NCBI RefSeq assembly: GCF_030269925.1
Contig: NC_085110.1
Location: forward strand, 6,634,001 to 6,698,000
Length of the DNA: 64,000 nt
Source of the DNA: Bombyx mori
Lineage: Eukaryota > Arthropoda > Insecta > Lepidoptera > Bombycidae
Direction: 5' to 3'
Positions 1 through 15,280 of the stretch are shown piece by piece; within the stretch, counting starts at the first letter, position 1; the number at the start of each line of letters is the position of its first letter. Made by a program: the position numbers and the translations under genes. The notes below the pieces were generated by a model. That model did no database searches. It was given only the letters and a program-made list of their open reading frames with translations, and was not told the origin of the DNA.

Positions 1-2420
1 TTAGTAGGAAACAGCCTTAAAAATATCGTTTTTTATTAAAATATCTCGAACAATAAACATAACCTAAAATGTAAACATTGTCTGATTTTACCAATTTGGC
101 CATTGCTGGGAGACCTGAAAATTGGGCTCATGAAACCTTCTTAGGTATTGTAATTTATGTCCAAATTCTAGCACTGTAACGCCAGGCCCAAGTTTGTATG
201 GATTTCGGGTTTCTCCTTTGCTCTGCTATAACTAACACGCAATTATTTGTTGGTTGAGAAGTCAAAAAAAAAACTTTATTGTGTAAAGTATTAAAATCTA
301 TGGTGTTCTACTCTGAGTATACCTCTACAACACGATATATAAAATAATTTACACATTTCTTTTATTTTTTGGCCTGTGTCTGTTACTAAAAACTACTACT
401 AAAACCTTTTTAAATATTAACGAAGTTAAAAAATAAACAGACCCCGCTCGGTGTTCCTAATTATCATATTAAATTACACCCAGAACATAAGTTTGAACTA
501 CCTACATACCTACACGAAGTTCTGAATTTTCTGTTTTTATTGTTTGAAATTACTTGCAGGGTTTTTTTCTGAGATTGATTAACTCCGTAACAGTCCTAAC
601 CAGATCTTTGGCCAGTGCTCAATAATGCATAACGTTTTGTATAGTTACTCGTATCTTATGATTGATTATTGATTATTATTAATTACAGTTTTAAAGTATT
701 TGACAAATATTCTTTTTTGTAATGTACATTTTCATCATTTTTATTATGTTTAGTAGTATTTTGGAAAGGCCAAGTACAGAATTTCTTGCATTTTCTTCTC
801 AGTAGTTGTATAGTTATTCGTATCTTATAATTTATTATAGATTATAATTAATTACAGTTTTAAAGTATTTGACAAATACTCTTTTTTGTAATGTACATTT
901 TTATTATGTTTAGTATTATTTTGGAAAGGCCAAGTACAGAATTTCTTGCATTTTCTTCTCAGTAGTGAAACTGCATTCGGTATCAGTAGTAAAATTAGGT
1001 ATATCTGTTTGAAGTCCCTGTGAAACGTATCCTTGCATCATAAACATTTTCATTTTTGACTTGTATCAGCTGTATCTTAAGAAGAAGAATTTCGTTACTT
1101 AGCTTAGAGACAAGTTCAACACAAGGCTCTAATACACTAACTGGTTGAAATAACTATTGACCTTTATTTACGTTAGTTAAAGATCGCGTTGTAGTGTTTA
1201 TAAATAAGTTGCTTCTGATTGTTTGATTGATCCATCAAACGCCTATACATAATGTAGTTAAGTAATATAATACTTGTGTATCTCATTTTCCTCCTACGCG
1301 TTGTATGTATTCGTTCTCGCACGAAAAGAATTCTTTTCCCTTCGGAGGCTATCAATTACGTAGTCTGAGGGTCGTCTTGGATACCGTTTGATTGACGGGC
1401 TCAGTTAATTTAGTCACGCGATATACTTATATGTTACCGGCGCCGCGACGCCCGAAACCTAATAAAAAGGGTATGGATGAATTTGCGACTGAATGATTGC
1501 CTGTGGATCGGGCGTGAATAATATCCCACCGCCTATGAAGTATAAAATATGTATAAACCTTTGGATATTTTCGGAATCCACGTTCCAAGAATTAGATTAT
1601 AGATAAGTAAAATGGTATAGTGACAGAAGAATAACTTAAAGAGTCATTTACCGGTAATAACACAGCGTCTCACTATTACCCTCGAGGCTTGGAATAGGAT
1701 TACGTAGCTAAATTGACTTGTTATCTATCGGTACTGAAGTAACAAAAAGAAAATCAGTAAAATAATAATATAAATAAATAGAGAATTGTAAGCTACTAAC
1801 TGTAAATGTTCGGCGACACGTGCAGCGGACGTCCCTAATATACGCAGTAAGACCAAGGCCGCACACATGTCGCAAAACAAACAAACATTTTGCCCTGTTT
1901 TCAAATAACGTCTCCTTTGATAGCCTAAACGGCAAGCTTGTACCAATGACGTGACAAAGACAAGCCCTTTTTTCATTTCTTGATGATTTCTTTTCAGCTA
2001 GCTGTTTTCGCTTCGTGATTTTATTCAGAATTAAGTCTTTATGAAGACGCTGTTAATCATTCCACGGCCCTAACTTAATTTTTTGAGACTTCGATTTCAA
2101 TTACCTTAGATGCTACCAGTACTTTTAATTTTATTTCACTTTACACCTATGAATACATTAACTTCAATGACCTTGTATAGTCATTAATCGGCATTAGATT
2201 GTATTTAAATCACAATGAATTTTGCTAAATAACACGGCGAATTTTTATATGGCAGAGGCTATTGCGGGGAGTTCGGTCTATGAGTGACGTAAAACTTAAT
2301 TACAGAAACGAGCAGCCACGATCACGAAGGCCGGCAGCTAACAACTACAATTATTCAGATGTTTTCATACGACTATTAAAATATTTAATTCATCTAGTCC
2401 AATCCGTGGTCATTTGCAGC
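1..2420. other. upstream intergenic DNA, no gene seen
   Basis: AT-rich, with stop codons in all frames over short distances. Apart from the duplication at 638-965, I see no recognisable gene or transposon. Confidence 0.5.
638..965. repeat. tandem duplication, two units of about 160-170 bp
   Basis: The segment from tgtatagtta(c/t)tcgtatctta to cattttcttctcagtag occurs at 638-806 and again at 807-965. The second unit has small deletions. Confidence 0.85.
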
Positions 2421-2428
2421 TATAAAAG
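2421..2428 (+). promoter_or_regulatory. possible TATA box upstream of usp
   Basis: TATAAAAG lies about 540 bp before the usp start codon, at the edge of a more GC-rich stretch (about 2480-2800) that leads into the first exon. If used, transcription would begin near 2450 and give a 5' UTR of about 500 nt. This is inference from one motif; the true start site is not visible. Confidence 0.25.
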
Positions 2429-2961
2429 CAAAAAGCGTTATTATAGCAACTCGTTTTTACAAGATTTATTCACGTATGATTGTGCGGCAATGTGCGGACC
2501 TTGAGCGCGCTGGTTGAGACCTTCACGCCGGTAACCGCGCGGAAGTTGTCGAGTACATATTTTTTTTTGTCAAATTCGAACTTGCTGCGCATTACTCACT
2601 CGCTAAGCATCGACGTCGAAGCTTGTGGCTTATCGTCGATGCGTAACATAGCGATATCGGTGCACGGGGTGCAATAACAGACGATATCACAATGTCACAA
2701 CGATGTCTGCTTTGTCCCCGACGGGCTTGACGCTCAAGTCTGCGGTCCGGATTACCGTCACCGCGCGCTCGGTCGCTTTCGCACGTATTATTTTACCGGA
2801 CTAGCCAATTTTAACCATAATATTCATCAAAACAGGCGTAAATTGATCGTGACCATCGCGTTTCATGATCGTATTGTGAACGTGTGAATTTTGACAGTTT
2901 ACGGAGGCCGTTACTGAAGTGCAGTGAGTTTATAGTGATGTGAGGATGTTTGTGTGTGGCC

Positions 2962-3145
2962 ATGTCGAGCGTGGCGAAGAAAGATAAACCGACAATGTCG
3001 GTAACTGCGTTGATCAATAGGGCGTGGCCAATGACGCCTAGCCCACAGCAGCAGCAGCAGATGGTGCCGTCTACACAGCATTCGAATTTCCTGCAGCCAA
3101 TGGCTACACCTTCAACCACACCCAATGTTGAACTCGATATACAAT
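2962..3145 (+). CDS. usp: usp coding exon 1 (N-terminal A/B region)
   Basis: Codes for residues 1-61 plus the first base of W62. It begins [10 protein letters not shown] and contains a short Gln run. The donor is gtaaat at 3146. The following intron 1 is about 8.4 kb. Confidence 0.95.
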
Positions 3146-6100
3146 GTAAATATGACTTTCTTTTTTTTCAAATTTAATTGACATATATAAGCAATAAGGA
3201 TCGCGGTCAAAACTTGTAAGTGTAAAAATCAATCTCAAATAAGATAAAGATATAAAGTTATACATCTACAATTTAAGCAATCATTATTAACACGACATGG
3301 ACTTTACCTCTCTCAAAGTTGTTCAATTCATAAACAATTTATTATTCGCATTCTTTCACAATATCTGCCCGTATGAAGCTAGTGGATATAACTGAAATGA
3401 ATTAATTGTGTGCGTGAAGAAACATTGTTGTAGTTTAAAAAAAATCTGGAAAACGTCTGAAGATTTTAAATTGAGAATATGTGTCAAGTTGATTAAGCTG
3501 ATGATAGTAAATTGCTGCACGATGCATCGCGTTCGAACTCTGCTATATTTTTACCTACTATAAAACAACATATCTGATTGTTGATAAACTTTTAAACAAT
3601 AGACGCAGTTCGAAATTCAAATGTTATCGTGTGTGGTTAAATAGGAGGAGAAATTAAATTTAAATCACGCAGGTGGAAGACCAATGGATTTTAGGTAGAT
3701 ATTGTAAAAAAAAATCATGATTAAGTTTTTCAAACTTTGTTACTTACAAACAAAAAATTATATATAAATAATCGTCCTTACACTCCTTATTAGACGAATC
3801 CTTATATTTTTAATTACTGTAAAACAACACATCTGATTGTTGATAAACTTTTAAACAATAAAGGCAGTTCAAAATTCAAATGTGATTGTGTGTAGTTAAA
3901 TAAGAGGAGAAATTAAATTTAAATCACGCAGGTGGAAGACCAATGGATTTTAGGTAGATATTGTAAAAAAAATCATGATTAAGTTTTTCAAACTTTGTTA
4001 CTTACAAACGAAAAACTATATATAAATAATCATCCTTACACTCCTTATTAGACGAATCCTTATATTTTTAATTACTGTAAAACAACAACACATCTGATTG
4101 TTGATAAACTTTTAAAAAATAGACACAGTTCGAAATTCAAATGTTATCGTGTGCAGTTAAATAAGAGGAGACATTAAATTTAAATCACGCAGGTGGTAAT
4201 GGAAGACCGATGGATTTTAGGTAGTAAATTGTAAAAAAAAAAAAAAACATGATTAAGTTTTTCAAACTTTGTTACTTACAAACGAAAAACTATATATAAA
4301 TTAGCGTCCTTACACTCCTTATTAGACGAAGATACCGTGTGCCATTTATGTAATGAGTCACGGATTTGCTGTTGTCTGCACGAGTTATTTATTACTGTAC
4401 AAACGAACGTACTTTTAAATGTCATACATTATGTACGACGATGCGTATAAAAGATTATTAGCTTTTATGTTTAATGTTTAACGTTAATAACAGATATTAA
4501 AGTTAGATGGCGCGTAACATTTCATCTAGCCGGTGTAAGTCGTAATCGTTATTGACGAAAATAGCTTACGGAATGAAGACTTCAAAATTGTGTTTTTTTT
4601 TATTTAATTTTTTTATTGCTTAGATGTGTGGACGATCTCACAGCCCACCTGGTGTTAAGTGGTCACTGGAGCCCATAGACATCTACAAAGTAAATGCGCC
4701 ACACACCTTGAGATATAGTTCTAAGGTCTCAGTATAGTCACAACGGCTGCCCCACCCTTCAAACCGAAACGCATTACTGCTTCACGGCAGAAATAGGCGG
4801 GGCGGTGGTACCTACCCGTGCGGACTTACAAGAGGTCCTACCACCAGTAATATATATTTACTATACATGCTGCTATACATGTGCTATACATTTACTGGTG
4901 GTAGGACGTCGTGTCAGTCCGCACGGGTAGATACCACCACCCTACCTATTTCTGCCATGAAACAGTAATGCTTTTCGGATTGGAGGGTTGCGCAGCTGAT
5001 CTTCTATAAAGACTGAGTGGTTAGGTTATTAGGCATTTACATTGTAGATGTCTGTGGGCACCGGTAATCGCTTAAAACTAGGTGGTCCATGAGCTCATCC
5101 ACCCATCTAAGCAATAAGAAAAAAAACATATCAAGTTTTAGATTTTAAAAGCCGTCGGGGATTTTGATTAAATCTAAAGAAACATGTTACAAGAATATAA
5201 AAAAAAACGAAATACGAAATCTATCTTGAAAGATGTTACGTAAATGTTACAAAAAAAAACATATAAAATATATATGTATTAAAAAAAGTATTGCGTTATT
5301 GATTTGACAAAAAAAATTTAAGAATCAATTATAAATAAAACAAAGGTTCGTAAGATGACGACGTCCATAGCTGAAAAATATTTTTGCTGCTGATTTTTGA
5401 GCAATGGACATCCACTTTGATGTGTTTTCTGAAATCAAAGACATCAAAGTACATTAAATTTTAATTGATTATTCTGCCGCCAAACTTATTCGTCAAACTC
5501 CAAAGATTTCACATTATGTCTGCGACTGTCTCTGGGTCTGGTATAGTCCATGACCAAGGTAGAGCTCCCAGTGTAACTTACATCCATTTTTGTGTTACTA
5601 TAATATAATGGTATTCATTTCCAACGCCTTTCGTTAGGCTCACAGAATTATTATTTACAAGGCATTCACTGAAAGTCACGTCGCAAACTAGACAAGATTC
5701 ACTAGTTGGTAATTTGGTTGACTTAAAATTCAGCGCGAGTTAGTTTTAAGAAAATTGTATTTTGACTAAATAAAATATTACTTCTTCAACAGGATTTTAA
5801 ATGTAAGGCAGAAGTCGCGTTAACCCTTTTCATTTTGAATTATGATAATTTTTTTACAGCAAAGTTAAATAAGACAAAATTCAACAAAATACCAGCAAAA
5901 CAGCTTGATAATTAAAACGAATCGACGACTGCTTCGTCATCTGGAATTCGGTGATGCAAAAAAACTAAATAAATTTACATTAAATTACAACATTGATTTT
6001 ACTTTATAGTGTTTTTTTTAATTAGCTGTTTTGTTTGCTTCATTCTACGTTATTATTATTATACGAAGACAAAACTTTGTACTCACAACATAATACAGGC

Positions 6101-9100
6101 CGTGAAGCAGTAATGCGTTTCGGTTTGAAGGGTGGGGCAGCCGTTGTAACTATACTTGAGACCTTAGAACTTATATCTCAAGGTGGGTGGCGCATTTATT
6201 ATCGTAAATGTCTATGGGCTCCAGTAACCACTTAACACCAGGTGGGCTGTGAGCTCGTCCACTCATCTAGCAATATAAAAAAAAAAGAACGTTTCAAAAC
6301 AAATTGATTGGATCGGTCTGTTTGGGCTTTCCAAGTGATTCTTGTACTAAACGCCGCATGAAATATCGAGCCCAATAATACTTCTCTAAGCACGCAGGAA
6401 AAATACTCATTGGAATTGCGACGCCATGAAAAATGGATCAATCTTCGCAGTGAGCGCGCAAACTTGTCTTTAATGGGTTGAATAGAAATAAATTTATACG
6501 TAGTATTCGTGGTATTTAGTCGAGATAAAATCAACGCAACCGTAATTAACATAAAGTTGATTTTATTTATGTTTACTTGTTGCCAAATGGCTGAACGTCA
6601 GAAACAGTCACAACACTAAACTGAAAACGTAATTATCTCGTACTAAACAGAATCTTCACGTAAAACAATAGTATAATACAAATTATATTTAATTCGGAAT
6701 AAATTAATTTTCCAGAACGCGGTGCTGTAGTATTTACGTGTTTAATTTTGTAAAGTTCGCATTTAACGTTTATAGGTCTTCTTGTATATTCCAAACTTGT
6801 AGTTTTGCGGGGACCCAACAAAATAGTTTGCCCTTACGTCGAAATGAAGAAAACACGATTTAGCTGTTATGTTAATATTGTAAATTTAGTTTTATATAGG
6901 TATGTAGTCTTGCAATTATTATTTCTTTTTTTCAAATCTTGGCTGGCACTAAAAATGGCCTAATCGTCTATAATCATGTTTCGCACATACCATTGACGAT
7001 CTTCTAAAGCATAAAAATGATTTTTTGTTTGTTTATTCGTGTCTTTATGTTCGTGCGTTATTTATACGGTGGAAGCTTTATACAATTGCAGGTTATTCAC
7101 ACAGGAAGATTTTTTTAATAGTGTTACTGCCTGGTTACTGCCATCAATGTACTGTGTAGGATGCGCGCGTGTCGTTTCAACAAATCGGTGGTATCGTTTT
7201 CAATATCTAAGATTTTGTGAACTGTGAACCAATGCTTGTGGACATACGTCACGTACATGTAAATATGTACGTACATGAATATATACTTTTTTTATTGCCC
7301 TTTCCCTTGACGAGCATACGGCCCACCTGATGGTGAGTGGTTACCGTCGCCCATGGACTTCAACAATGCCAGGGGCAGAGCCAAGCCGCTGCCTACCGCA
7401 AAACGTTACGCAAATATAACGTTTGTGTTCAGTTTTGAACCAGTTACTTCTCGCTTAAAAGACAGAAGTGACAGCAAAAGAATATTAGCGAATAACGTGT
7501 AGAATACACTAGACTTCTGTTTACAATAAACATTACTAATTAATAATTTTGAACGGAATAAGTTTTTTTTGTCCCTTTGAACATTGGTTACTATAAGTTT
7601 ATTTACATTATAACATTCAACACATCGAACAATACATATTTGTATTCAAACATCAAAGGAACAATTTTCTCTTTCCAAGAGAAACATGTATACATAAATG
7701 AATCAATACTTTGCTCCGATTCGACTTGATTTATTCCACGTGTAAAAAATTTTATTCGACAAACACACGGTACGCATTTTATTTTTAGTCATACCATCTC
7801 CTAAGAGAGGTAATAAGCTCTACTCAGAAATAAATTATATTCAAGTGCTTTGTCAAGTTACTCGTTTCATCACTTTGCTTTGTAAATATGACCTTTTCGG
7901 GTAATCCAAATTCGAAATCGGGTATGTTTTTGATGTATTTATTTTCTTGGTACACACTTAGACGTGTTTATGTCTTTTATGTATTTTTATTATGTACGTA
8001 TAATAGGTTTTTATATTGCTAAAAATGCGGTTTAGTTACGGTGGTAGGACACATTGTATGCTCGCAAGGGCAGATACCGTCATGCTTAAATCTGCCGCGT
8101 AGCAGTCATGCGTTCCCGTCTCTGGGGTTGGACAGTCGGTAAACAATTGAGACTTGGACATCGTGTCTCAAAGTGTGTGGTGACGTTAACGTTGTCAAGA
8201 CAAGGTGGGCCGTAAAATCGTTCACCCAACTACGCCAAGAAAATATCAAAGTATTATTAATTAAGGTAAAATATAAAAGAAAAACAAGTAATTACATAAT
8301 TGTAAAGATTTAGAATTAACCTAATATAAACCCGAACAAAATAACGTTTTAATTAAAATTAAAACAATAAATTAATCTTTTTTTTATTGCTTAAATGGGT
8401 GGACGAGCTCACAGTCCACCTGACGTTAAGTGGTTACTGGGGCTCATAGACATCTACAACGCAAATGCGCCACCCACTTTGAGATATAAGTTCTAAGGTC
8501 TCATTATAGCTACAACAGCTGACCCACCCTTCAAACCGAAACGCATTACTGCTTCACGGCAGAAATAGGCAGGGTGGTGGTACCTACCCGTGCGGCCTTA
8601 CAAGAGATCCTACCACCAGTAAAACTAAATAAAAAGTAAAAGTAAATGAATTATGCATTGACTTATGTAAAACATACGTACACGTGCATCTTAATTTTTG
8701 TTCCGCAATGAACAAATCGGACGTCTTATTAATAAGAAAACACAATTGTTATTATCATAGAGCAATTAAAAACAAAAGAGAAACAGTCCGAAAGTTCATA
8801 TTTATAGATTTCATGATTTTCGACGTCTGCCGTGAAGCAGTAATGCGTTTCGGTCTGAAGGGTAGGGGCAGACGTTGTAACTATACTGAGATCTTAGAAC
8901 TTATATCTCAAGGTGGGTGGCGCATTTTCGTTGGAGATGTCTATGGGCTCCAGTAACCACTTAACACCAGGTGAGCTGTGAGCTCGTCCATCCATGTAAG
9001 CTATAAAAAACAAAAAACTTTTTCGATATAATCTCATTGTTTTGACAGAATTAAAATACGGGCAATTTTCTTACGAAAACAGACAATCACAATCAGTAAG

Positions 9101-12100
9101 TCTATGTTATAAAGTTGATGTGGAATTATTGCGTTGAAAATAATTTTGTTAGACAAATTAATGCGATTACTATACTAGAACGGAACGCTTTAGAAAATGA
9201 AACTTGTTTATTATTTTATCATCAAGAGTGAGTGACAGAGTGAACATTAATTTAAAGAATTATTTTTACTAGAGGTCCCGCAGTAGTCGAAATTCGACTA
9301 TAATTAATTGGAATTGTAAGTTTGTATACACTATTATGATTGTATTTTATACTTCTATAATCACAAATTTCCACAAGGCTACACTATAAAAAAATATTAA
9401 CAAAGACAAACAATATTTAATCTATTCTCAATTTGAAAACTGACGTCAAGAACTAAATTTTGACTATAAATAGTATGCATGCGTGTGTGCGTCAAATACA
9501 TGGTATGTAGTGTGTGAAATGTTTTCTTTATTGATTTAATGAATCTTTTATGCATTATTTAAAAAAAAAATTAGCATTGTGCACTTCTTCTCTATATTCT
9601 CTATAAGAGTGGAAAATTTCAAACTCCTCCGTCCGCGCAATTTTCGTAAAAAGGGATACAAAGTTTTTGCTTCACGTATTAATACATAGATGTTAATAAT
9701 CAAGAATTCGATTATTCATATCTTTGTTTGTTCATACATTGAAATGACATTCGAAAGGTGAGAATAACTTGTTGCGCAATATTTTAAATAATTCTCATAT
9801 ACAAAGAACTAAATTGAAATGGTAACGTTATTTATTATATAGTTTGATCTCACATAAGTCAAGTAAACTTTAACTTTTTTTGTATATAGGAGTCTAGCTC
9901 CAACGCCTTTGGCATTGATTTTGCCAATGTCACAGTAGGCATGAAAATGACAGGTGCTTAGAGAGAGAAAAAATATTAAATACAAATAAAATTGATCAGT
10001 TTTTCCATACGCGAATTTGAGTTCATTGATCTTAAGAACAGCACAAACAAATATATTTTAGATTATCTAAAGATAAATATTATTAGCAGATAAAAACTTA
10101 CATAGGATATTTCCCTCTTTAGAATAGACTAAAGTTAATATAGAATTAATATTAATAGGCCGTGGAATGTCTTCTGGAAGGATATAATAAAGAGGGGATA
10201 TGATATTGGGGCAGAAGTTGTGTTTTCTTCGTTTTTCACGAGAAGTAGGCATAATTAAAACTACTTAAATGATTAAATTTTCGCGTTTTTGTTGTCATTA
10301 TATTATTTTTCATATTCCGAATACCTTAGAGTTTTAGAGGCCACGAACGGCAAACTTTTTTTTTAAAGCAAATTCAACGTTTGCGACTAGGACGATGACC
10401 GGTGCTTGGAATGCCTAAAAAGACCGAGAGTGTATCGGGAGGATTCGAAATGACTCCTTTTTATATAGTTTGAAGATTAGGTGGACTCCTTTGAGCACTT
10501 TAAGATCCTTGAAGTAAAACTTCTAATCTCAAGTGGACAATGTGGCCAGTAACAATAAGTTTCAGATGGTTTGCGAGTTCCGCCGCATAATCTAGACAAA
10601 ATCGATAGAGACGCACAGAATACTTTCCTGTCGTTAAACATCACTTATACAAGAACTAAGGCAGAATATTATTAAAATATACTGTCTATACCTAGAGATA
10701 TTATTTATTCTACAGTAAAGTATATTCGCGCGCATTTCAGACGAATAGAATACAACTAAGTAAATATTGTCATACCAGCACTCTTTCTTTTCATTAAGCA
10801 TGGTATATATCATATTTTTGTATAATAGAAATAGGAAAATAAAAGTATTTTTTTATTTATTGCTTTGATGGGTGGACGAGCTCACAGCCCACCTTTTGTT
10901 AAGTGGTTACTGGAGCCCATAGACATCCACAACGTAAACGCGCCACCCACCTTGAGATGTAAGTTCTAAGGTCTCAGTATAGTTACAACGGCTGCCACAC
11001 CCTTCAAACCGAAACGCATTACCGCTTCACGGCAGAAATAGGCAGGGCAGTGGTACCCACCCGCGCGGACCCACAAGAGGTCCCACCACCAGTAATTACG
11101 CAAATTATAATTTTGCGGGTTTCATTTTTATTACACGATGTTATTCCTTCACCGTGGAAGTCAATCGTGAACATTTAATGGAAATATGTATAATATTTAC
11201 TTGTTTAAGCCATAAGCAGTCGAAACCATTATTATATTTCTTTAACATATCACAATATTTAGCGTGTCCTATTATTATGGTTAAATGTAGCATAAATGAT
11301 CTCTTATCTTAGTAATAATATGATAGATGAAAAATAGCTAAAACGTATTTAATCGGCACGAAGCAAACATTCAAATTCAGAGGCGTACTACGCCTCGATC
11401 GTTCTCTAAATTAAACAAACTTAATTAAGCTGTGTAAGTTGGGGTCGTTACCTATGAACTTAATTAGAGAATTACTGTTCGCTTAGCTTACGGTGATCTT
11501 GATCACGGGATTTTTCCAGCGTTGATTGGTTGTTTTTATTGCAGGGCTGAACATAGAGTCAGGGTTTATGTCGCCTATGTCACCGCCCGAAATGAAGCCA
11601 GATACGGCGATGCTCGACGGTTTCCGAGACGACTCGACGCCGCCCCCTCCCTTCAAGAATTATCCCCCTAACCATCCCTTGAGCGGCTCAAAACATCTAT
11701 GCTCCATATGTGGCGACAGAGCCTCGGGCAAACATTACGGAGTATACAGGTAAGCTGGATCGGTGTAACCAGATTTATGTTTCTTTTTGTTAAATTTGTA
11801 AACATGTCTTTGTATCATTATCTTAAAGAATATTTATAAGTAATGCGATGATAAAAATGTTTATTGTTTTGCTACATAAAAGGTATGCCTTTGATATACG
11901 TATTTAATAAATATATATCGGGGTCTTAATGCTGTAAGCACTTATAGGTATGAGATACGGTCGTCACAAAAAGGTATCAATCACAATGCAACGTCAAATC
12001 TTGCTATTTTCATGCATTTTTGAGTCCACAATGGTAAAACTGGTTTCAGTGATGAATGAGTCATATTTGCCAAATTCCTGTGTCGGGTACTAATTACAGC

Positions 12101-15100
12101 GAATGCATATTTATTATTATTTAAATACGAATTATAAGTAAACATTGGCAACTAAGTTGTGTGCATCAGTGAATAAACACTTACATCAAAGCACGAAGGT
12201 TACCGTTGACGATGCTGCATGTGTTAACGAATGGAAATTTTATTTGCGTCACATGAAAAAAATATATTACAGAGAACATCCAAGGGTACGATCGTTGCTG
12301 ATAACTGTTTTATATATATATATTTCTCTGTGTAAATAATGGATAGACGAGTTCCAGATGATCTCGTGCCCTTCAAATGGGAATACCTAATTACTTCGCG
12401 GTGGAAATAGACAGGATTCACAGTTATCTGTGAGGCTTTAGATATTTATAGATATACAGCTCAGACTGGTGAAAGAGCTCCCTGCCCGTATGCTGTGAAG
12501 TGTTAACCGAAGTGCCGTCATGAATACCGTCGCCCATCTTAAATTTCAAGTCACAATTGTATAGCACAGTGACTCTCCCATCCTTTAAAATAGAACGCAT
12601 TACTGCTTCGCGGCAGAAGGCATACAGATTGACAGTCAATTATAGTTACTCTAACTTAGATAGGTACATTCATATACATGTCGGGGAAGACCACATTTTT
12701 TAAAACCATCGTCAGACATCGTAGGGGCGAAAAGAGTGATCGAGCTAAGAGAAATATTGAGTACACCAATGAAGTTTGTTGTCTTAGAATAATAATTTAC
12801 TGGTGGTAGGACCTCTTTTGAGTCTGCGCGGGTAGGTACCACCGCCCTGCCTGTTTCTGCCGTGAAGCAGTAACGCGTTTCGGTTTGAAGGGTGGGGCAG
12901 CCGACTTATATCTCAAGATGGGTGGCGCATTTACGTCGTAGATGTCTATGGGCTCCAGTAACCACTAAACACCAGGTGGGCTGTGAGCTCGTCCACCCAT
13001 CTAGTAATAAACAAAAAAATTACAAATCTTCTCTTGACGTTAGCAAACGTAAACCAATGACAGTTCTTAGGACGGAGGCACCGCTATTCAAGAAGGCTGG
13101 TTGGGAAGTGTGTTGGCATCTATGCGCCTCCATCGGCTAGGCTCTGTCGTAGCACAAAGTTAGCCGAGGTCCGACGATACCGCAATCACGCTGCCATCTC
13201 TCGGGAATCGTGCTGCATTTCGTTTAGCTACCAAACTAATGACCGTCTCCGACATACATGTATCAAATGACATTGTTTCTTCACCGTGGAAGTCGTTCGT
13301 GAACATAATTCGGGGACGGATTTACTAAAAAAAATATATACCTGTCTTGGGACCCGAACCGCGGCATTGTCGCAGAACGTAAAACTCGAAACCAAAACAC
13401 ACAAAGACCTTGCCTATCTGATCTATCAGGCTATGGATTTTCATAAAACTTTTCCGTTCTAAAAGAGTAATAATGTGTATATGTATATATGTTTACTGTA
13501 AAAAAAACTTGAACCTTACATTCCTAAATTGCAAGAAGATAATTGAATTTATAAAATAATACATAACTAAAACTCTAGCTCTTAAAGGCAATGCATGCGA
13601 TTTTCTAGAGGTTCCCAATACAAAGGTTTTTCATATTATCTTTCTGGTATGTAGTAATTATTACGTGACACTATAATTAACTAATTTGTAAGCATTGATA
13701 CTTTTCTAAAACATAAAATATATATTCAAATAAATGATTATACGATCTACGTAGATTGTTGTATAATTTGAATTGAAGATTATCTTCAAGAATGTTTGAA
13801 GAAGAAAATGAGTTTTTTTTTAAACGACTAAATATATCGTTCTGTATAAGTCAGCCAATTAAAATATCGAATCGAATATACATATACATATTTTGTAATG
13901 CTTTTGCAGATGAACACGTTTTCGATCAAAAAGCTGAGTAAGTTTTTAAATCTCGGATCCTTCGTAATAGTATTTGCGAAGTTGATAAGAAAACTCAGAC
14001 GGTCCGGTCTAGACAGTTAAGTACACCGATGTCTACGGTGAAATCGGTGTACTGGATGAAGACGTCTTGTGTATAAACGTATAAGCGTATCGTATAAGCC
14101 AGTTATTGTTCGCGTGCAAAACGAGAATTACGTCAAGGCATGCGCAAAATTAAAGATTTTACACCATCTCATTATTCTTTTAACTATTTAATTACTTTTT
14201 TTTTAAAGGGATTTTATGACCTGGTAACTAAGACCTTTAGGTCATGTCTTATTTTAATTGATATTCTTATCTTTATGAAAAATTATAATATGGAGTGAAA
14301 TGAAATGAAGATGATTAATTTGAGACATTAATCAACCGGGAAAAAAATTAAATGACATGAGATGAGATGATACGGGATGAAATATAATCTAGTAAAATGG
14401 TGGTCATTTACTGAGATTTTTTCAGTGGACTTTTTGGAGGAACCCAAGAAGCTACGTCCAACGGCTTTGTTTCATTTTCCCACATTTGTGCACTTTCACA
14501 GATTTTAAACAGTTAATAAACCACCGTTATTACACATTTAAACCTGAAGTAACACTAAATAGACAAAATAAAACATATCACACAACTTCACTCCTCGCGT
14601 TCCCACCAAAAAGTCCTATTTAATTGTTTTATCCGTGGTTAACCTGTTAAAATATGTGTAAACTAACTATTCAGAAAACCTAAATTATTCTCAGGTTATG
14701 TGATAATATACTAATTCTATATATTTTTTATATGGATACTCAATCTAGATCATTTGCAATTCTATCGATCACCGTCGCCTGTATATGTCATTGAAGAGTT
14801 TTTTTGGCCTTGAGAATTTTTTAATACTGATTTGTCAGGCGCAAGTCCGAAAGCAGGTACTTAAAGGTTCATGTTGTTTTTTTTTTCATATCTATTTTAA
14901 ATTCAAAAAATGGCATTATGCTCTTGTCTATATATTAAATGATGAAACGTGTTGTTGGTTTTAGCTTCCTCGTTTTGTAGTGAACGATAATAGCCAAAAA
15001 ATCTTGTTAGTGTGTATTATATAGACAAATTGCATTTTATATTTCCTTGCTAGGAAGAACCGCTTATGTTCTTAATTTATTAAGATCTGGAAACAGTAAC

Positions 15101-15247
15101 GATATGTTTATGAGTAGCAATTTGAATGATTACATTATGTAATTTTTTTTAGAAACATTTTAAAATATCGTCGATATATTAAGATTTTTTTGGTAAAAGG
15201 AACGAAACACACACACGCACGCGCACACATTCATACACACACACACC

Positions 15248-15280
<33 letters not shown>

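Noticed and set aside
3562..4330. CRISPR-like array
   Set aside because: Units are about 258 bp, fully repeated with no unique spacers, in a eukaryotic intron.
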